This document shows, in pieces, positions 1 to 6,512 of a stretch of 34,914 nt of DNA. The translations under genes were made by a program, and so were the position numbers. Position 1 is the first letter of the stretch. Each line of letters begins with the position of its first letter. The stretch covers positions 1-34,914 of the IMG/VR virus record IMGVR_UViG_3300010354_009973; one strand, 5' to 3'. The stretch is from a virus. The notes below the pieces were generated by a model that made no database searches, was not told the DNA's origin, and saw only the letters and a list, made by a program, of their open reading frames with translations.

Positions 1-404
1 CTTACATCGCAGTTTGCATTAATAAGTTTTTCTTTTTCTATTATTTCCTGTTTTATAACTTCTTTTACTACTTCTACAGTTTTAATTTTCGTTATGACTT
101 TAGTTTCGATAACTTTTACTACTTCTGCTTGTCGCCCTTCTAATTCTTTAACTTTGGCTTCTACTTCTGCTACACGTTCTCTCCACATGCGTTCAACTCC
201 GTATCCACCTGCATAGAATGCTCCTACTCCGTATAGAATAACACCAATAAGTTCTAAAGGAATTTTATAACTTTTGATAAAAGGAAGCCACGCAACGACT
301 TTACTTAAAATATATAAAGTAATACCTATACCAAGTATCGAATAAGTTGCTAGTTCAATCCAACTGTCTGGAATTAAACTGTACATGAATTGTAAATACC
401 ACAT
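1..404 (-). CDS. Partial two-TM membrane protein with coiled-coil tail (spanin/holin-like)
   Basis: An open frame begins with ATG at 404-402 and runs off the left edge after about 134 codons. It overlaps the stop of the preceding gene as TAATG, which implies translational coupling. Residues about 16-36 and 42-64 are hydrophobic and probably form two membrane spans. They are followed by a long charged stretch rich in Glu, Lys and Val that should form a coiled coil, ending near INANCDV at the window edge. One or two N-terminal spans plus a periplasmic coiled coil with a late Cys resembles Rz/i-spanin-like or holin-spanin proteins of marine phages. The C-terminus is missing, so a structural membrane protein is also possible. 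The frame is certain; the function is inferred. Confidence 0.7.
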   Translation of the reverse strand, partial: MWYLQFMYSLIPDSWIELATYSILGIGITLYILSKVVAWLPFIKSYKIPLELIGVILYGVGAFYAGGYGVERMWRERVAEVEAKVKELEGRQAEVVKVIETKVITKIKTVEVVKEVIKQEIIEKEKLINANCDV

Positions 405-1141
405 TATGATCTCTCTAATGTTAATGCATAATTTTCATTTTCAAATACAAAATAATTGTTTATTTTATTAATATTATAATTGCCTAAGTATTTTGTAAAA
501 AATAAAACTTCTGCTATATCTTTTGATTCTATCATTAATTTTCCGGTTAATTTTCTATACACGGTTTCTTTTAATCCGAATTCTTTAATTTTCATACGTA
601 AAGGCTCTGCATATTTTTTTTGAAAAATTAATGTATCGTTATCAACATCTACACTTTCTAAATAGCTTTTGTTAAAAAAATTGGAAAAATTATTTAATTT
701 ATTTTCTTGAATTTTCAATTGATAATCATCTTTACTTGTAGGAATAGTTTCTTGTAAATTAGTTTCTGATACTTCCATACTATGAAAGCTTTTGTAATAT
801 CTAAATTTAAAATTATCAATTTCACATAGTTTTCCAACACCATACAATATTTCCATAATTTGTTCAGGAACACGACGAGTTCTTTCCATCTCTATAAAAA
901 CTTTGTATTTTCCATTTTGAAGTTCGCCAGGAGTTGAATCTGCATCTAAAACAAATTCATACCCTCTTTCGATAAAATTAACAAGATCTTCGGCTGGTTC
1001 TTTTTGTTCTACAGTAAAAGATAGTACTACTATGTCTTCATCTGATCCCATTTTACTAGCATAGCTATCAATTTCAAAAATATTATCTACTAGCATACGT
1101 AGATCACCTGCTAGTAATTCTTCATTAAGCTGCTGGTGCAT
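404..1141 (-). CDS. Conserved hypothetical phage protein, 245 aa
   Basis: I do not recognise a domain. The protein is soluble and acidic, with mixed alpha/beta composition and a Lys/Asn-rich C-terminal half. No signal peptide or membrane span is visible. The start is supported by GGAG placed six bases before the ATG. The first 17 bases overlap the end of the upstream gene, and the last base is shared with the next start (TAATG). The three leftmost minus-strand genes therefore form one tightly coupled unit. From memory, similar proteins recur in T4-like marine phages without a known role. That recollection needs a database search. Confidence 0.8.
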   Translation of the reverse strand: MHQQLNEELLAGDLRMLVDNIFEIDSYASKMGSDEDIVVLSFTVEQKEPAEDLVNFIERGYEFVLDADSTPGELQNGKYKVFIEMERTRRVPEQIMEILYGVGKLCEIDNFKFRYYKSFHSMEVSETNLQETIPTSKDDYQLKIQENKLNNFSNFFNKSYLESVDVDNDTLIFQKKYAEPLRMKIKEFGLKETVYRKLTGKLMIESKDIAEVLFFTKYLGNYNINKINNYFVFENENYALTLERS

Positions 1142-1688
1142 TAGGAGCTCCCATAGGTGCAGGCGCCGCTGGTGCAGCCATGCCTGGTTGTAGTGCAGCT
1201 TGATCTGCTGCTTGTGCTGGTGCTGGTTCTACTTTAGATGTTTTTCCTATACCCATGCTTTCTCGCATCTTAGTCATATAACCATTTGTTGTATCTTCTA
1301 CTAGTTTTTTAGGCATAGTAATTTTTACTACCCAAACTGGTTTTCTATCCATCTTGCCCTTTTTAGTTCCCGGTCTAAAATCATCAGGATCTTTAACTTG
1401 TCTAGGAGAAAGCAGATGTGTTTCTTCATAGACGACCTTACATCCGTAATCTAATAATCGTTTAGCTGCCATAGGATCAGGCATCTTGTCTTTCGGCCAC
1501 ATAAAACTAGCAGTCACCCAATGTCTTTCAACTATAGGGCCTTCTACTAATTCACCGTCGATCCAATTTCTATATACATACATATCCATTTCATCTATTA
1601 CACGCTCAACATCTTTTAATGTGCTTAGACTTGAATTGCTGTTATAAATTGTTTGAATATTTTCAATGACGTCTAGGATATCTCTCAT
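1125..1688 (-). CDS. Conserved hypothetical phage protein with Ala/Pro-rich tail, 187 aa
   Basis: Residues 1-145 look like a compact domain with conserved-looking segments (FMWPKDKMPDP, DDFRPGTKKGK, PVWVVKITMPKKL). Residues about 152-187 form a low-complexity Ala/Pro/Gln/Met tail that ends in repeated PAAPAP-type units and is probably disordered. A weak GGAA lies before the ATG. A CTAAATAAGTA stretch at about 1710-1719 could be its late promoter. The architecture recurs, as far as I recall, in marine T4-like phages as an unknown protein. I assign no function. It is the first gene of the coupled left-end unit. Confidence 0.8.
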   Translation of the reverse strand: MRDILDVIENIQTIYNSNSSLSTLKDVERVIDEMDMYVYRNWIDGELVEGPIVERHWVTASFMWPKDKMPDPMAAKRLLDYGCKVVYEETHLLSPRQVKDPDDFRPGTKKGKMDRKPVWVVKITMPKKLVEDTTNGYMTKMRESMGIGKTSKVEPAPAQAADQAALQPGMAAPAAPAPMGAPNAPAA

Positions 1689-1709
1689 AATTTGTTCCAG
1701 TAAATGCTA

Positions 1710-1719
1710 TACTTATTTA
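1710..1719 (-). promoter_or_regulatory. Candidate late promoter (CTAAATAA/AATAAGTA)
   Basis: On the minus strand the sequence reads CTAAATAAGTATAG, about 20-30 bases before the ATG at 1688. It resembles the NATAAATA/CTAAATA late boxes seen elsewhere in this window. The match is imperfect and no sigma70 -35 is visible. Confidence 0.4.
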
Positions 1720-1764
1720 GTTGGCGTAGGAGTTTAAGCTATAGCTTTACTTTTTAAATTATTG

Positions 1765-1772
1765 TATAAGTA
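1765..1772 (+). promoter_or_regulatory. Candidate phoH promoter (TATAAGTA)
   Basis: TATAAGTA differs by one base from the T4 late box TATAAATA. Late start-site geometry would place +1 near 1779, just where the leader hairpin begins. No TTGACA-like -35 lies 16-18 bases upstream, so a host-type sigma70 promoter is less likely. Confidence 0.4.
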
Positions 1773-1777
1773 ATTTT

Positions 1778-1825
1778 GTAGGACCTCTGTAGTAACTGGG
1801 CGGTCGCTACAAGTCCTGCTTTTTT
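1778..1825 (+). terminator. Terminator-like leader hairpin upstream of phoH
   Basis: GTAGGAC (1778-1784) can pair with GTCCTGC (1813-1819, one G-U pair). An inner GTAG (1789-1792) pairs with CTAC (1807-1810). Six Ts follow at 1820-1825, as in an intrinsic terminator. It lies between the only visible plus-strand promoter candidate and the phoH ribosome-binding site, with no plus-strand gene upstream. It may therefore be an attenuator, or the end of a very short RNA. Confidence 0.55.
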
Positions 1826-1842
1826 ACAAGTGGGAGAACTTA

Positions 1843-2559
1843 ATGAGTAAAAGAGTGAAAAAACGCTTTACTTCAGACGTAAATGTAATTGATTTTCAAC
1901 CATACCTTCCTAATAAGAAGCAGCGAGTGCTGATTCATCCTCGAAATAAACACCAAGAAACATATCTAGCCAAGCTAAATGATGATAGTAAAAACATAGT
2001 ATTTGCTATCGGTCCTGCCGGAACGGGTAAGACTTTATTGGCTGTACAAATTGGTATTAGGCAATTTCAGGAAGGCAAGGTCGATAAGATTATAGTTACT
2101 AGACCCGCCGTTAGTGTAGATGAAGATTTGGGATTTTTGCCGGGCACCTTAAATGAAAAAATGGCGCCTTGGACTCGTCCAATTTTTGATGTATTAGGAG
2201 AATATTATAATCAAAAAGATATCGAAAACATGTTGTATGAAAATGTTATAGAAATAAGTCCTTTAGCATATATGCGTGGTAGAACATTTAAACATGCTTA
2301 TATTATAGCAGACGAAATGCAAAATGCTACGCAAAATCAAATGAAGATGCTGTTGACTAGATTAGGTGAAGGGAGTAAAATGGTAGTTACCGGAGATCTA
2401 GCACAAGCAGATAGATTAAAAGATAATGGTCTTATTAATTTTATAGAAAGGATCGAACAACACAAAAAATTAGAATTTATAGATGTTGTAAGATTTGACG
2501 GCAATGACATAGAACGTCATGATGCAGTTAAAGAAGTTTTAACAATCTACGGAGACTAA
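1843..2559 (+). CDS. phoH: PhoH-like P-loop ATPase
   Basis: This 238-residue protein matches the PhoH family of cytoplasmic P-loop ATPases. Walker A is GPAGTGKT at residues 57-64 and Walker B is IIADE at 154-158. The typical TRPAV and VVTGD segments follow (about 86-90 and 181-185). Host PhoH is linked to phosphate starvation and RNA metabolism, but the phage role is not settled. The length is near the family core, without the extra N-terminal region of bacterial PhoH. GGGAGA lies seven bases before the ATG. It stands alone on the plus strand with its own hairpin leader, and its stop overlaps the convergent deaminase gene by four bases. Confidence 0.93.
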   Translation: MSKRVKKRFTSDVNVIDFQPYLPNKKQRVLIHPRNKHQETYLAKLNDDSKNIVFAIGPAGTGKTLLAVQIGIRQFQEGKVDKIIVTRPAVSVDEDLGFLPGTLNEKMAPWTRPIFDVLGEYYNQKDIENMLYENVIEISPLAYMRGRTFKHAYIIADEMQNATQNQMKMLLTRLGEGSKMVVTGDLAQADRLKDNGLINFIERIEQHKKLEFIDVVRFDGNDIERHDAVKEVLTIYGD

Positions 2560-3053
2560 GATGATAGGGGAGGTAACTCCCCTATTTGTTCTACTGGTAT
2601 CCCTGACCGTAGTAAGAAATCAATTCCTGAGCGATCGCGGTAGTCTTGAGAATAAAACACGCGACTAATGCCAGACTGATAAATGAGTTTGGCGCATTCA
2701 AGACAAGGGCTGTGTGTGATAAAAATATCAGCATTGGCACCACTGTTATGACTACGAGCCAGTTTACTAATTGCGTTTGATTCTGCATGTAGTACCTCCG
2801 GTTTAGTTTTTAAATTATAAAGTTTGCCGTCGTCGTCTTTGTACTGCCATTCATTCGCATCAACTGTCCATTCGTTAGCATATACACGATTTTCACAGTC
2901 ATTGTCCCATCCGGCTGGCATTCCATTATATCCATAACTAATAACTGTATCATCTTTGACAATTACTGCTCCTACTTGTAACCGTCGAGCATGACTAAGT
3001 TGAGCTAATCGTTTAGCCCAATCCATATATAAATCGATAAATTTTTGTTTCAT
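2556..3053 (-). CDS. Deoxycytidylate (dCMP) deaminase
   Basis: The enzyme converts dCMP to dUMP, feeding dTMP synthesis during phage replication. The zinc-dependent deaminase signature is clear: HAE at residues 89-91 (zinc His and catalytic Glu) and PCLEC at 116-120 (zinc Cys117 and Cys120). At 165 residues it is a little shorter than T4 Cd. The start overlaps the stop of the DUF2452-like gene as ATGA, showing coupling. Its 3' end carries the terminator hairpin of the convergent phoH gene inside coding sequence, and the two stops overlap by four bases. It is the last gene of the minus-strand unit that starts at 4996. Confidence 0.95.
   Translation of the reverse strand: MKQKFIDLYMDWAKRLAQLSHARRLQVGAVIVKDDTVISYGYNGMPAGWDNDCENRVYANEWTVDANEWQYKDDDGKLYNLKTKPEVLHAESNAISKLARSHNSGANADIFITHSPCLECAKLIYQSGISRVFYSQDYRDRSGIDFLLRSGIPVEQIGELPPLSS
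2564..2590 (+). terminator. phoH terminator with GNRA loop
   Basis: ATAGGGGAG (2564-2572) pairs perfectly with CTCCCCTAT (2577-2585) around a GTAA tetraloop of the GNRA class. TTGTTCT follows on the plus strand. The hairpin begins five bases after the phoH stop. It lies wholly inside the last codons of the deaminase gene. The minus direction has no T run, so termination of the opposing unit here is doubtful. Confidence 0.75.
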
Positions 3054-3487
3054 GGAACAGGATTTCCTTTTTCATCTACTTCTAACCATGTATAATCACC
3101 TAACCATTTAACTCTTGCAATATACTCGTAGTTATCAGGAGATCCAGTAGTCCAATCATTAGGACCCATAGGGCTAAGTCTTGTTTTTTTAACTTTATTA
3201 TCAAATACTAACCAGTAGATTTGATTATGATATATTTGAAATTGGTATTCGGCCGCATGGACAGAATCTGTTATCTCAATTCTACGTTTAATTTGATCGG
3301 CTTGTTTTTGCATTACACGAACAACTTCCATAATTCGTTCATACTCTTGTTGAGCATGTAAACGAGCTACATTGAGCATTATGTCTTTTTGTTTCTTAAC
3401 AGGAACCAGATCAAACTTAGGTGCTCCTACTTCCATAGGATATGTTAGACTATTACGTCTTTCTGGATCCTTAGGATCTAATTCCAT
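3050..3487 (-). CDS. DUF2452-like conserved protein, 145 aa
   Basis: The N-terminus has NSLTYP and GAPKFDLVPV. A helical region (residues about 35-75) contains QADQIKRRIEITDSVH. A C-terminal part contains YHNQIYWLVF, LSPMGPNDW and VKWLGDYTWLEV. This order matches what I know of the DUF2452 family, found in T4-like phages and some bacteria without a known function. It is coupled on both sides: its start shares one base with the clamp-loader stop (TAATG), and its stop overlaps the deaminase start (ATGA). The setting suggests a replication or nucleotide-metabolism role, which is only inference. Confidence 0.8.
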   Translation of the reverse strand: MELDPKDPERRNSLTYPMEVGAPKFDLVPVKKQKDIMLNVARLHAQQEYERIMEVVRVMQKQADQIKRRIEITDSVHAAEYQFQIYHNQIYWLVFDNKVKKTRLSPMGPNDWTTGSPDNYEYIARVKWLGDYTWLEVDEKGNPVP

Positions 3488-4401
3488 TAGATATGAGCCA
3501 GTCTTATTAAAGTTGCTGCAAGATTAATTTCTGGATCACTAACTAGTGTATGATCTACCAACCCTTGTTTGATAATTAAAATTGCTTTTTCTTGTTGGTC
3601 ATCATTACCAAAGATTGTGATATTATCATACAGCCATCTGAAAATTTCTTCCATCTCTTCAGGCCTAGCTTGACTGCATACTAGTTTACGTGCATCGGAT
3701 ATCTTACCTTTTTTGAACAATTCTACCATTTCAATTTTATAGTCTTGTTCTCCAGTATCTCCTTTTTCCGGTGTATGTAAAGTGCCAGAAAGACTGTTCA
3801 TTTGTACAGTATTAATACATTTACGTAGATCTGGATAAGTTGCTTTTACGAACGTATCAAGCGTGTCCAACTCAAAATCAATTTTTTCATTAACAAGAAT
3901 AGTAGCAACACGAGCGGTAAACTCAGTAATATCCGTTCGTTCAACGTGAAATCCTTGACATCGTGAATGTATAGCAGGGATAATGCGATTAGGGTAGTTA
4001 CAGGTGAGGATAAAACGAGAAGTTGTATGATACTCTTCCATGACACCCCGGAGAGCAGCCTGCGCATTAGGACTAAGATAATCTGCTTCATCTAATAATA
4101 CCACCTTAAAATTTCCAAAAGGAATCATCTGAACAAAATTTACAATTTTGTCTCTAACATCTTCTACACTATTTGTACGACTAGCGTTAATTTCTAAAAC
4201 ATCTAAGTCGTTGATTTCTAATTCATTTAACAGTATTTTTGCTAGTGTAGTCTTACCAATACCTGCATTTCCGCTGAACAGTAAATGAGGAATACTACCT
4301 TGCTTAACCCAACTTTCTATTTGTTCTTTTTGATGGTTATCACGAAACACATAACCATCTAATGTTTTAGGGCGATACTTTTCTACCCATAACTCTTTCA
4401 T
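3487..4401 (-). CDS. 44: Sliding-clamp loader ATPase (T4 gp44-like)
   Basis: This is an AAA+ ATPase of the RFC/gp44 class that loads the processivity clamp onto primed DNA. Visible motifs are the N-terminal WVEKYRP signature (5-11), Walker A SGNAGIGKT (43-51), Walker B VVLLDEAD (100-107), and the SRC sensor/arginine-finger motif (146-148). Its 304 residues fit the T4 protein. It works with a small subunit (gp62) and a clamp (gp45), neither of which is in this window. It sits in a coupled cluster between a 48-residue TTG-start gene and the DUF2452-like gene. Transcription probably comes from the sigma70 promoter at 5015-5043. Confidence 0.96.
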   Translation of the reverse strand: MKELWVEKYRPKTLDGYVFRDNHQKEQIESWVKQGSIPHLLFSGNAGIGKTTLAKILLNELEINDLDVLEINASRTNSVEDVRDKIVNFVQMIPFGNFKVVLLDEADYLSPNAQAALRGVMEEYHTTSRFILTCNYPNRIIPAIHSRCQGFHVERTDITEFTARVATILVNEKIDFELDTLDTFVKATYPDLRKCINTVQMNSLSGTLHTPEKGDTGEQDYKIEMVELFKKGKISDARKLVCSQARPEEMEEIFRWLYDNITIFGNDDQQEKAILIIKQGLVDHTLVSDPEINLAATLIRLAHI

Positions 4402-4547
4402 TAGTTTACCTCTTTAGTTAATTCATGTAATCGATCAGCACATTTTCGAATATCTTCGCTGAGCTGTCCTTTACCAATTTTTTGCTCTATCATTGCTGCG
4501 ATTCTATGTAAATCGATTACCGCATCTGCGTATTCTGGATTAATCAA
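4401..4547 (-). CDS. Small TTG-start protein, 48 aa
   Basis: An open frame fills what would otherwise be a gap between the cytidylyltransferase and clamp-loader genes. TTG at 4547-4545 overlaps the upstream TGA stop (TTGA), and a good GGAG lies five bases before it. The frame ends with TAA overlapping the clamp-loader ATG (TAATG). The peptide is helical and charged, including EYADAVIDLHRIAAMIEQ and a C-terminal CADRLHELTKEVN. No family is recognised. An internal ATG (4493) would give a shorter product without a good ribosome-binding site. Perfect coupling at both ends is the main reason to call it. Confidence 0.65.
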   Translation of the reverse strand: MINPEYADAVIDLHRIAAMIEQKIGKGQLSEDIRKCADRLHELTKEVN

Positions 4548-4996
4548 TTTGACTCCAATTGTGGTATATGTTTCATACGTTTAATGTCTTCAGCATACAC
4601 TACGCGATTTCTTAATTCTGTAGTACTAAATGAGTGCTGTCGACGATTAAAATGTAATTCTATTCCTTTTAATATACATTCTTTTTTACCAGTAAATTCT
4701 TTATTTTCATACTCATCACCTAATATTCTGATATTGATAGGATAACTGAGTAAGATATCAACTAGGTCTTTTTCTGTAGCATATACAATAATTTCGTCTA
4801 CATACTTACAAGCTTCTAATTGAACATATCTTTCAAAAATACTTTGAATCGGTTTGTTTTTTTCTTTTCGATCAATAGTAGGATCTGTTTGTAACCCTAC
4901 TATTAACCGATCACACACACTCCTTGCTTCTTTTAACATCATAATGTGTCCTGCATGAAAAAGATCAAAAGTGCTACAAGTAAAACCAATTTTCAT
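4544..4996 (-). CDS. Cytidylyltransferase-like nucleotidyltransferase
   Basis: This 150-residue protein belongs to the HxGH nucleotidyltransferase superfamily. The N-terminus has GFTCSTFDLFHAGH with HAGH at residues 14-17. A C-terminal FSTTELRNRV matches the second nucleotide-binding motif seen in glycerol-3-phosphate cytidylyltransferase (TagD) and RfaE2-type enzymes. It probably joins CMP (or AMP) to a phosphorylated sugar or polyol, a step in surface-polymer synthesis; the substrate cannot be read from the sequence. The ATG follows AAAGGATTAAACT. A sigma70 promoter at 5015-5043 gives a leader of about 12 bases. It is the first gene of the unit ending with the deaminase. Confidence 0.85.
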   Translation of the reverse strand: MKIGFTCSTFDLFHAGHIMMLKEARSVCDRLIVGLQTDPTIDRKEKNKPIQSIFERYVQLEACKYVDEIIVYATEKDLVDILLSYPINIRILGDEYENKEFTGKKECILKGIELHFNRRQHSFSTTELRNRVVYAEDIKRMKHIPQLESN

Positions 4997-5014
4997 AGTT
5001 TAATCCTTTGTAAT

Positions 5015-5043
5015 ATTATAAAGAAAATAAAAGGGTCAGTCAA
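5015..5043 (-). promoter_or_regulatory. Sigma70-type early promoter nested in a terminator
   Basis: On the minus strand TTGACT (5043-5038), a 17-base spacer and TATAAT (5020-5015) form a near-consensus promoter. The -35 box is the loop of the terminator hairpin at 5030-5051. Predicted +1 is about 5008, with AAGGA almost at the 5' end of the mRNA. Confidence 0.8.
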
Positions 5044-5051
5044 GACCCTTT
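5030..5051 (-). terminator. Intrinsic terminator after the MazG-like gene
   Basis: AAAGGGTC (5030-5037) pairs with GACCCTTT (5044-5051) around a six-base loop. In the minus direction the stem is followed by a T-rich tail (TTATTTTCTTT). It starts three bases after the stop of the 5054-5416 gene. Confidence 0.8.
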
Positions 5052-5053
5052 GA

Positions 5054-5416
5054 TTAGATATATGCGGATAAATTGGGAGGAACCCAGCCTTCGGGTTTTA
5101 ATACTTTGCCATCTTCACGTTTACGAACCTTTCCAGTTTCTGGATCTATTTTGGCCATATTAGTACGCATGACTTCATTCCATGCACCTTCGCCATCTGC
5201 GCCCATACTATGAATAGCACCAACAGTTACAACAAGTATATCGATTAGCGCATCTAGACATTCTACGTTGTCATTATTTTTTATACCTTGTTGTAATTCT
5301 TTGAACTCTTCATCTATTAAGGCACAATACATATCAAATTGAGTGCCATTAAATTTTTCAACTGTTTGGTCACAAGCAGTCATAAATGTTTTTTGATCTT
5401 TAAACGGATTAGTCAT
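5054..5416 (-). CDS. MazG-like NTP pyrophosphohydrolase
   Basis: This 120-residue all-alpha NTP pyrophosphohydrolase-like protein probably splits a nucleoside triphosphate to the monophosphate and pyrophosphate. The metal-binding pattern is EEFKE at residues 36-40, followed by ECLDALID at about 52-59 (E52/D55/D59). The C-terminal segment NMAKIDPETGKV ... GKVLKPEGW is typical of phage phosphoribosyl-ATP pyrophosphohydrolase-like members. Phage MazG-like enzymes are proposed to clean up the nucleotide pool or alter host starvation signalling. The ATG at 5416 shares one base with the stop of the GroES-like gene. A terminator follows directly. Confidence 0.85.
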   Translation of the reverse strand: MTNPFKDQKTFMTACDQTVEKFNGTQFDMYCALIDEEFKELQQGIKNNDNVECLDALIDILVVTVGAIHSMGADGEGAWNEVMRTNMAKIDPETGKVRKREDGKVLKPEGWVPPNLSAYI

Positions 5417-5760
5417 TATGACCCTTCTCCTACCTGAACGTCAGAAGGTTTATCATCTGAAACAATTAAAATTTCATCATTATCAATTTTTCTAATAATA
5501 ATTTCTCCCTCTGTTTCGTCCATGACTTTGATCCCTCTAGTCCATCTTCCATGAGCAACACATACCCAGTCACCAATTTTAAGATCAGTAACTTCAGGAC
5601 CTATAGCCCAAACACGACCCCATCTAGGCTTAATTCCTTCTAGTTTACCATCTAATTTTTGTATAATAATACCTGAACTAGTTCTTTCTTCACCAAACTC
5701 CATGTCAGTGACTAGTATATTTTTCTTAATTGGTTTTATTTTTCCCTGTACTACATTCAT
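5416..5760 (-). CDS. GroES-like co-chaperonin (gp31 analogue)
   Basis: This 114-residue beta-rich protein follows the GroES layout: PIKKNILVTDMEF near the N-terminus, a mobile-loop-like stretch (EERTSSGIIIQ), then GRVWAIGPEVTDLKIGDWV, and a closing strand (IRKIDNDEILIV). It should cap the host GroEL ring and help fold phage proteins, as gp31 does for the T4 capsid protein. GroES-like genes are common in marine T4-like phages. The start overlaps the next gene by four bases and the stop is coupled to the MazG-like gene. The C-terminal tail after about residue 103 is short and polar. Confidence 0.85.
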   Translation of the reverse strand: MNVVQGKIKPIKKNILVTDMEFGEERTSSGIIIQKLDGKLEGIKPRWGRVWAIGPEVTDLKIGDWVCVAHGRWTRGIKVMDETEGEIIIRKIDNDEILIVSDDKPSDVQVGEGS

Positions 5761-5996
5761 GCTTCACCTTTATTTTTAGGCATAACAATGTTTTTGGAAT
5801 CAGTATGATATTCTGTCATAATATCTTCTCTTTTTTTGATAATTTTGCCCCCTGGACCTAACTCGTCTCCTCGGGCATTTACTCGGACATTTCCGACAGC
5901 TAATGTCATTTCATTTTTCATTCTAAGTTTATCTAGATCAATTTCTTTACCTTGCATTGTTCTGTAAACTTTACGTGGTGATTCTTTCATTCCCAT
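5757..5996 (-). CDS. Small conserved phage protein, 79 aa
   Basis: The peptide is basic and polar. It contains ESPRKVYRTMQGKEIDLDKL, then NEMTLAVGNVRVNARGDEL, then GPGGKIIKKRED. I recall near-identical small proteins throughout T4-like cyanophages and pelagiphages, always unannotated. There is no membrane segment or known motif. AGGAG lies seven bases before the first ATG, so that start is preferred over the second Met. It sits between the DnaE-like fragment and the GroES-like gene in one early unit. Confidence 0.85.
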   Translation of the reverse strand: MGMKESPRKVYRTMQGKEIDLDKLRMKNEMTLAVGNVRVNARGDELGPGGKIIKKREDIMTEYHTDSKNIVMPKNKGEA

Positions 5997-6017
5997 AATA
6001 AACTCCTATAATATACT

Positions 6018-6025
6018 TACTTATC
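6018..6025 (-). promoter_or_regulatory. Weak late-box-like GATAAGTA
   Basis: GATAAGTA on the minus strand overlaps the stop codon of the DnaE-like gene and lies about 22 bases before the ATG at 5996. It differs by one base from GATAAATA. It may be chance, as the gene already lies in a sigma70-driven unit. Confidence 0.25.
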
Positions 6026-6506
6026 TTAAGAATTCTTGCCAGTTTAATTTATATTTGATACTATCAATTTTGTGAACGCCTAGCAAAAATAATGTATAAC
6101 TAGCCACACTAGATCCTCGACCCACTCCCCAAACTATATTATTGGCTCTACAAGTGTCTACAAAATATTTGAGCCAACGTAATAGATCTATCATATTTCT
6201 TGATCTAAATTCTTGTAATTCATCTATAAGTCGTTGATAGTTTTCTTTTGGACAAATGTGTACTAGATAACTCTCTATGTCCATATTTTGGTATTCAGCA
6301 GGAACAAACCAATTTTTTTGTAATTGATCATCCGATTCGTTAGCATCATTTTTTTGTATTTTTAAATTAGAAAATATTTCTAATCGTTCGATATCGTGAC
6401 TAGATTCGGATATAATATTTTCTAAAATATCTAGTTCGTTGGTATAAAGTAGATCAAATATATCTTTGTCGTCAAAAATAGATTGACCGGTAGGACTAAT
6501 TTTCAT
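6021..6506 (-). CDS. DNA polymerase III alpha (DnaE)-like fragment, 161 aa
   Basis: Residues about 120-161 read NIVWGVGRGSSVASYTLFLLG followed by HKIDSIKYKLNWQEFLR. This closely resembles the GxGRGS palm segment of bacterial C-family polymerases, where it is followed by a 'DIDPLKYGL..ERF' stretch. The rest of the polymerase is absent: no PHP domain, no PDxDxDF catalytic aspartates, no beta-binding tail. It is therefore not a polymerase. It may be a stand-alone nucleotide- or DNA-binding piece, or a decoy of host PolIII. The ATG lies six bases after a -10 box (TAAAAT) and has no ribosome-binding site, so a leaderless mRNA is likely. Confidence 0.75.
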   Translation of the reverse strand: MKISPTGQSIFDDKDIFDLLYTNELDILENIISESSHDIERLEIFSNLKIQKNDANESDDQLQKNWFVPAEYQNMDIESYLVHICPKENYQRLIDELQEFRSRNMIDLLRWLKYFVDTCRANNIVWGVGRGSSVASYTLFLLGVHKIDSIKYKLNWQEFLR

Positions 6507-6512
6507 AAAGTT

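Noticed and set aside
1778-1825. Known riboswitch (glutamine or other cyanophage class) in the phoH leader
   Set aside because: No consensus core of a class I know could be recognised; kept only as an unclassified leader hairpin.
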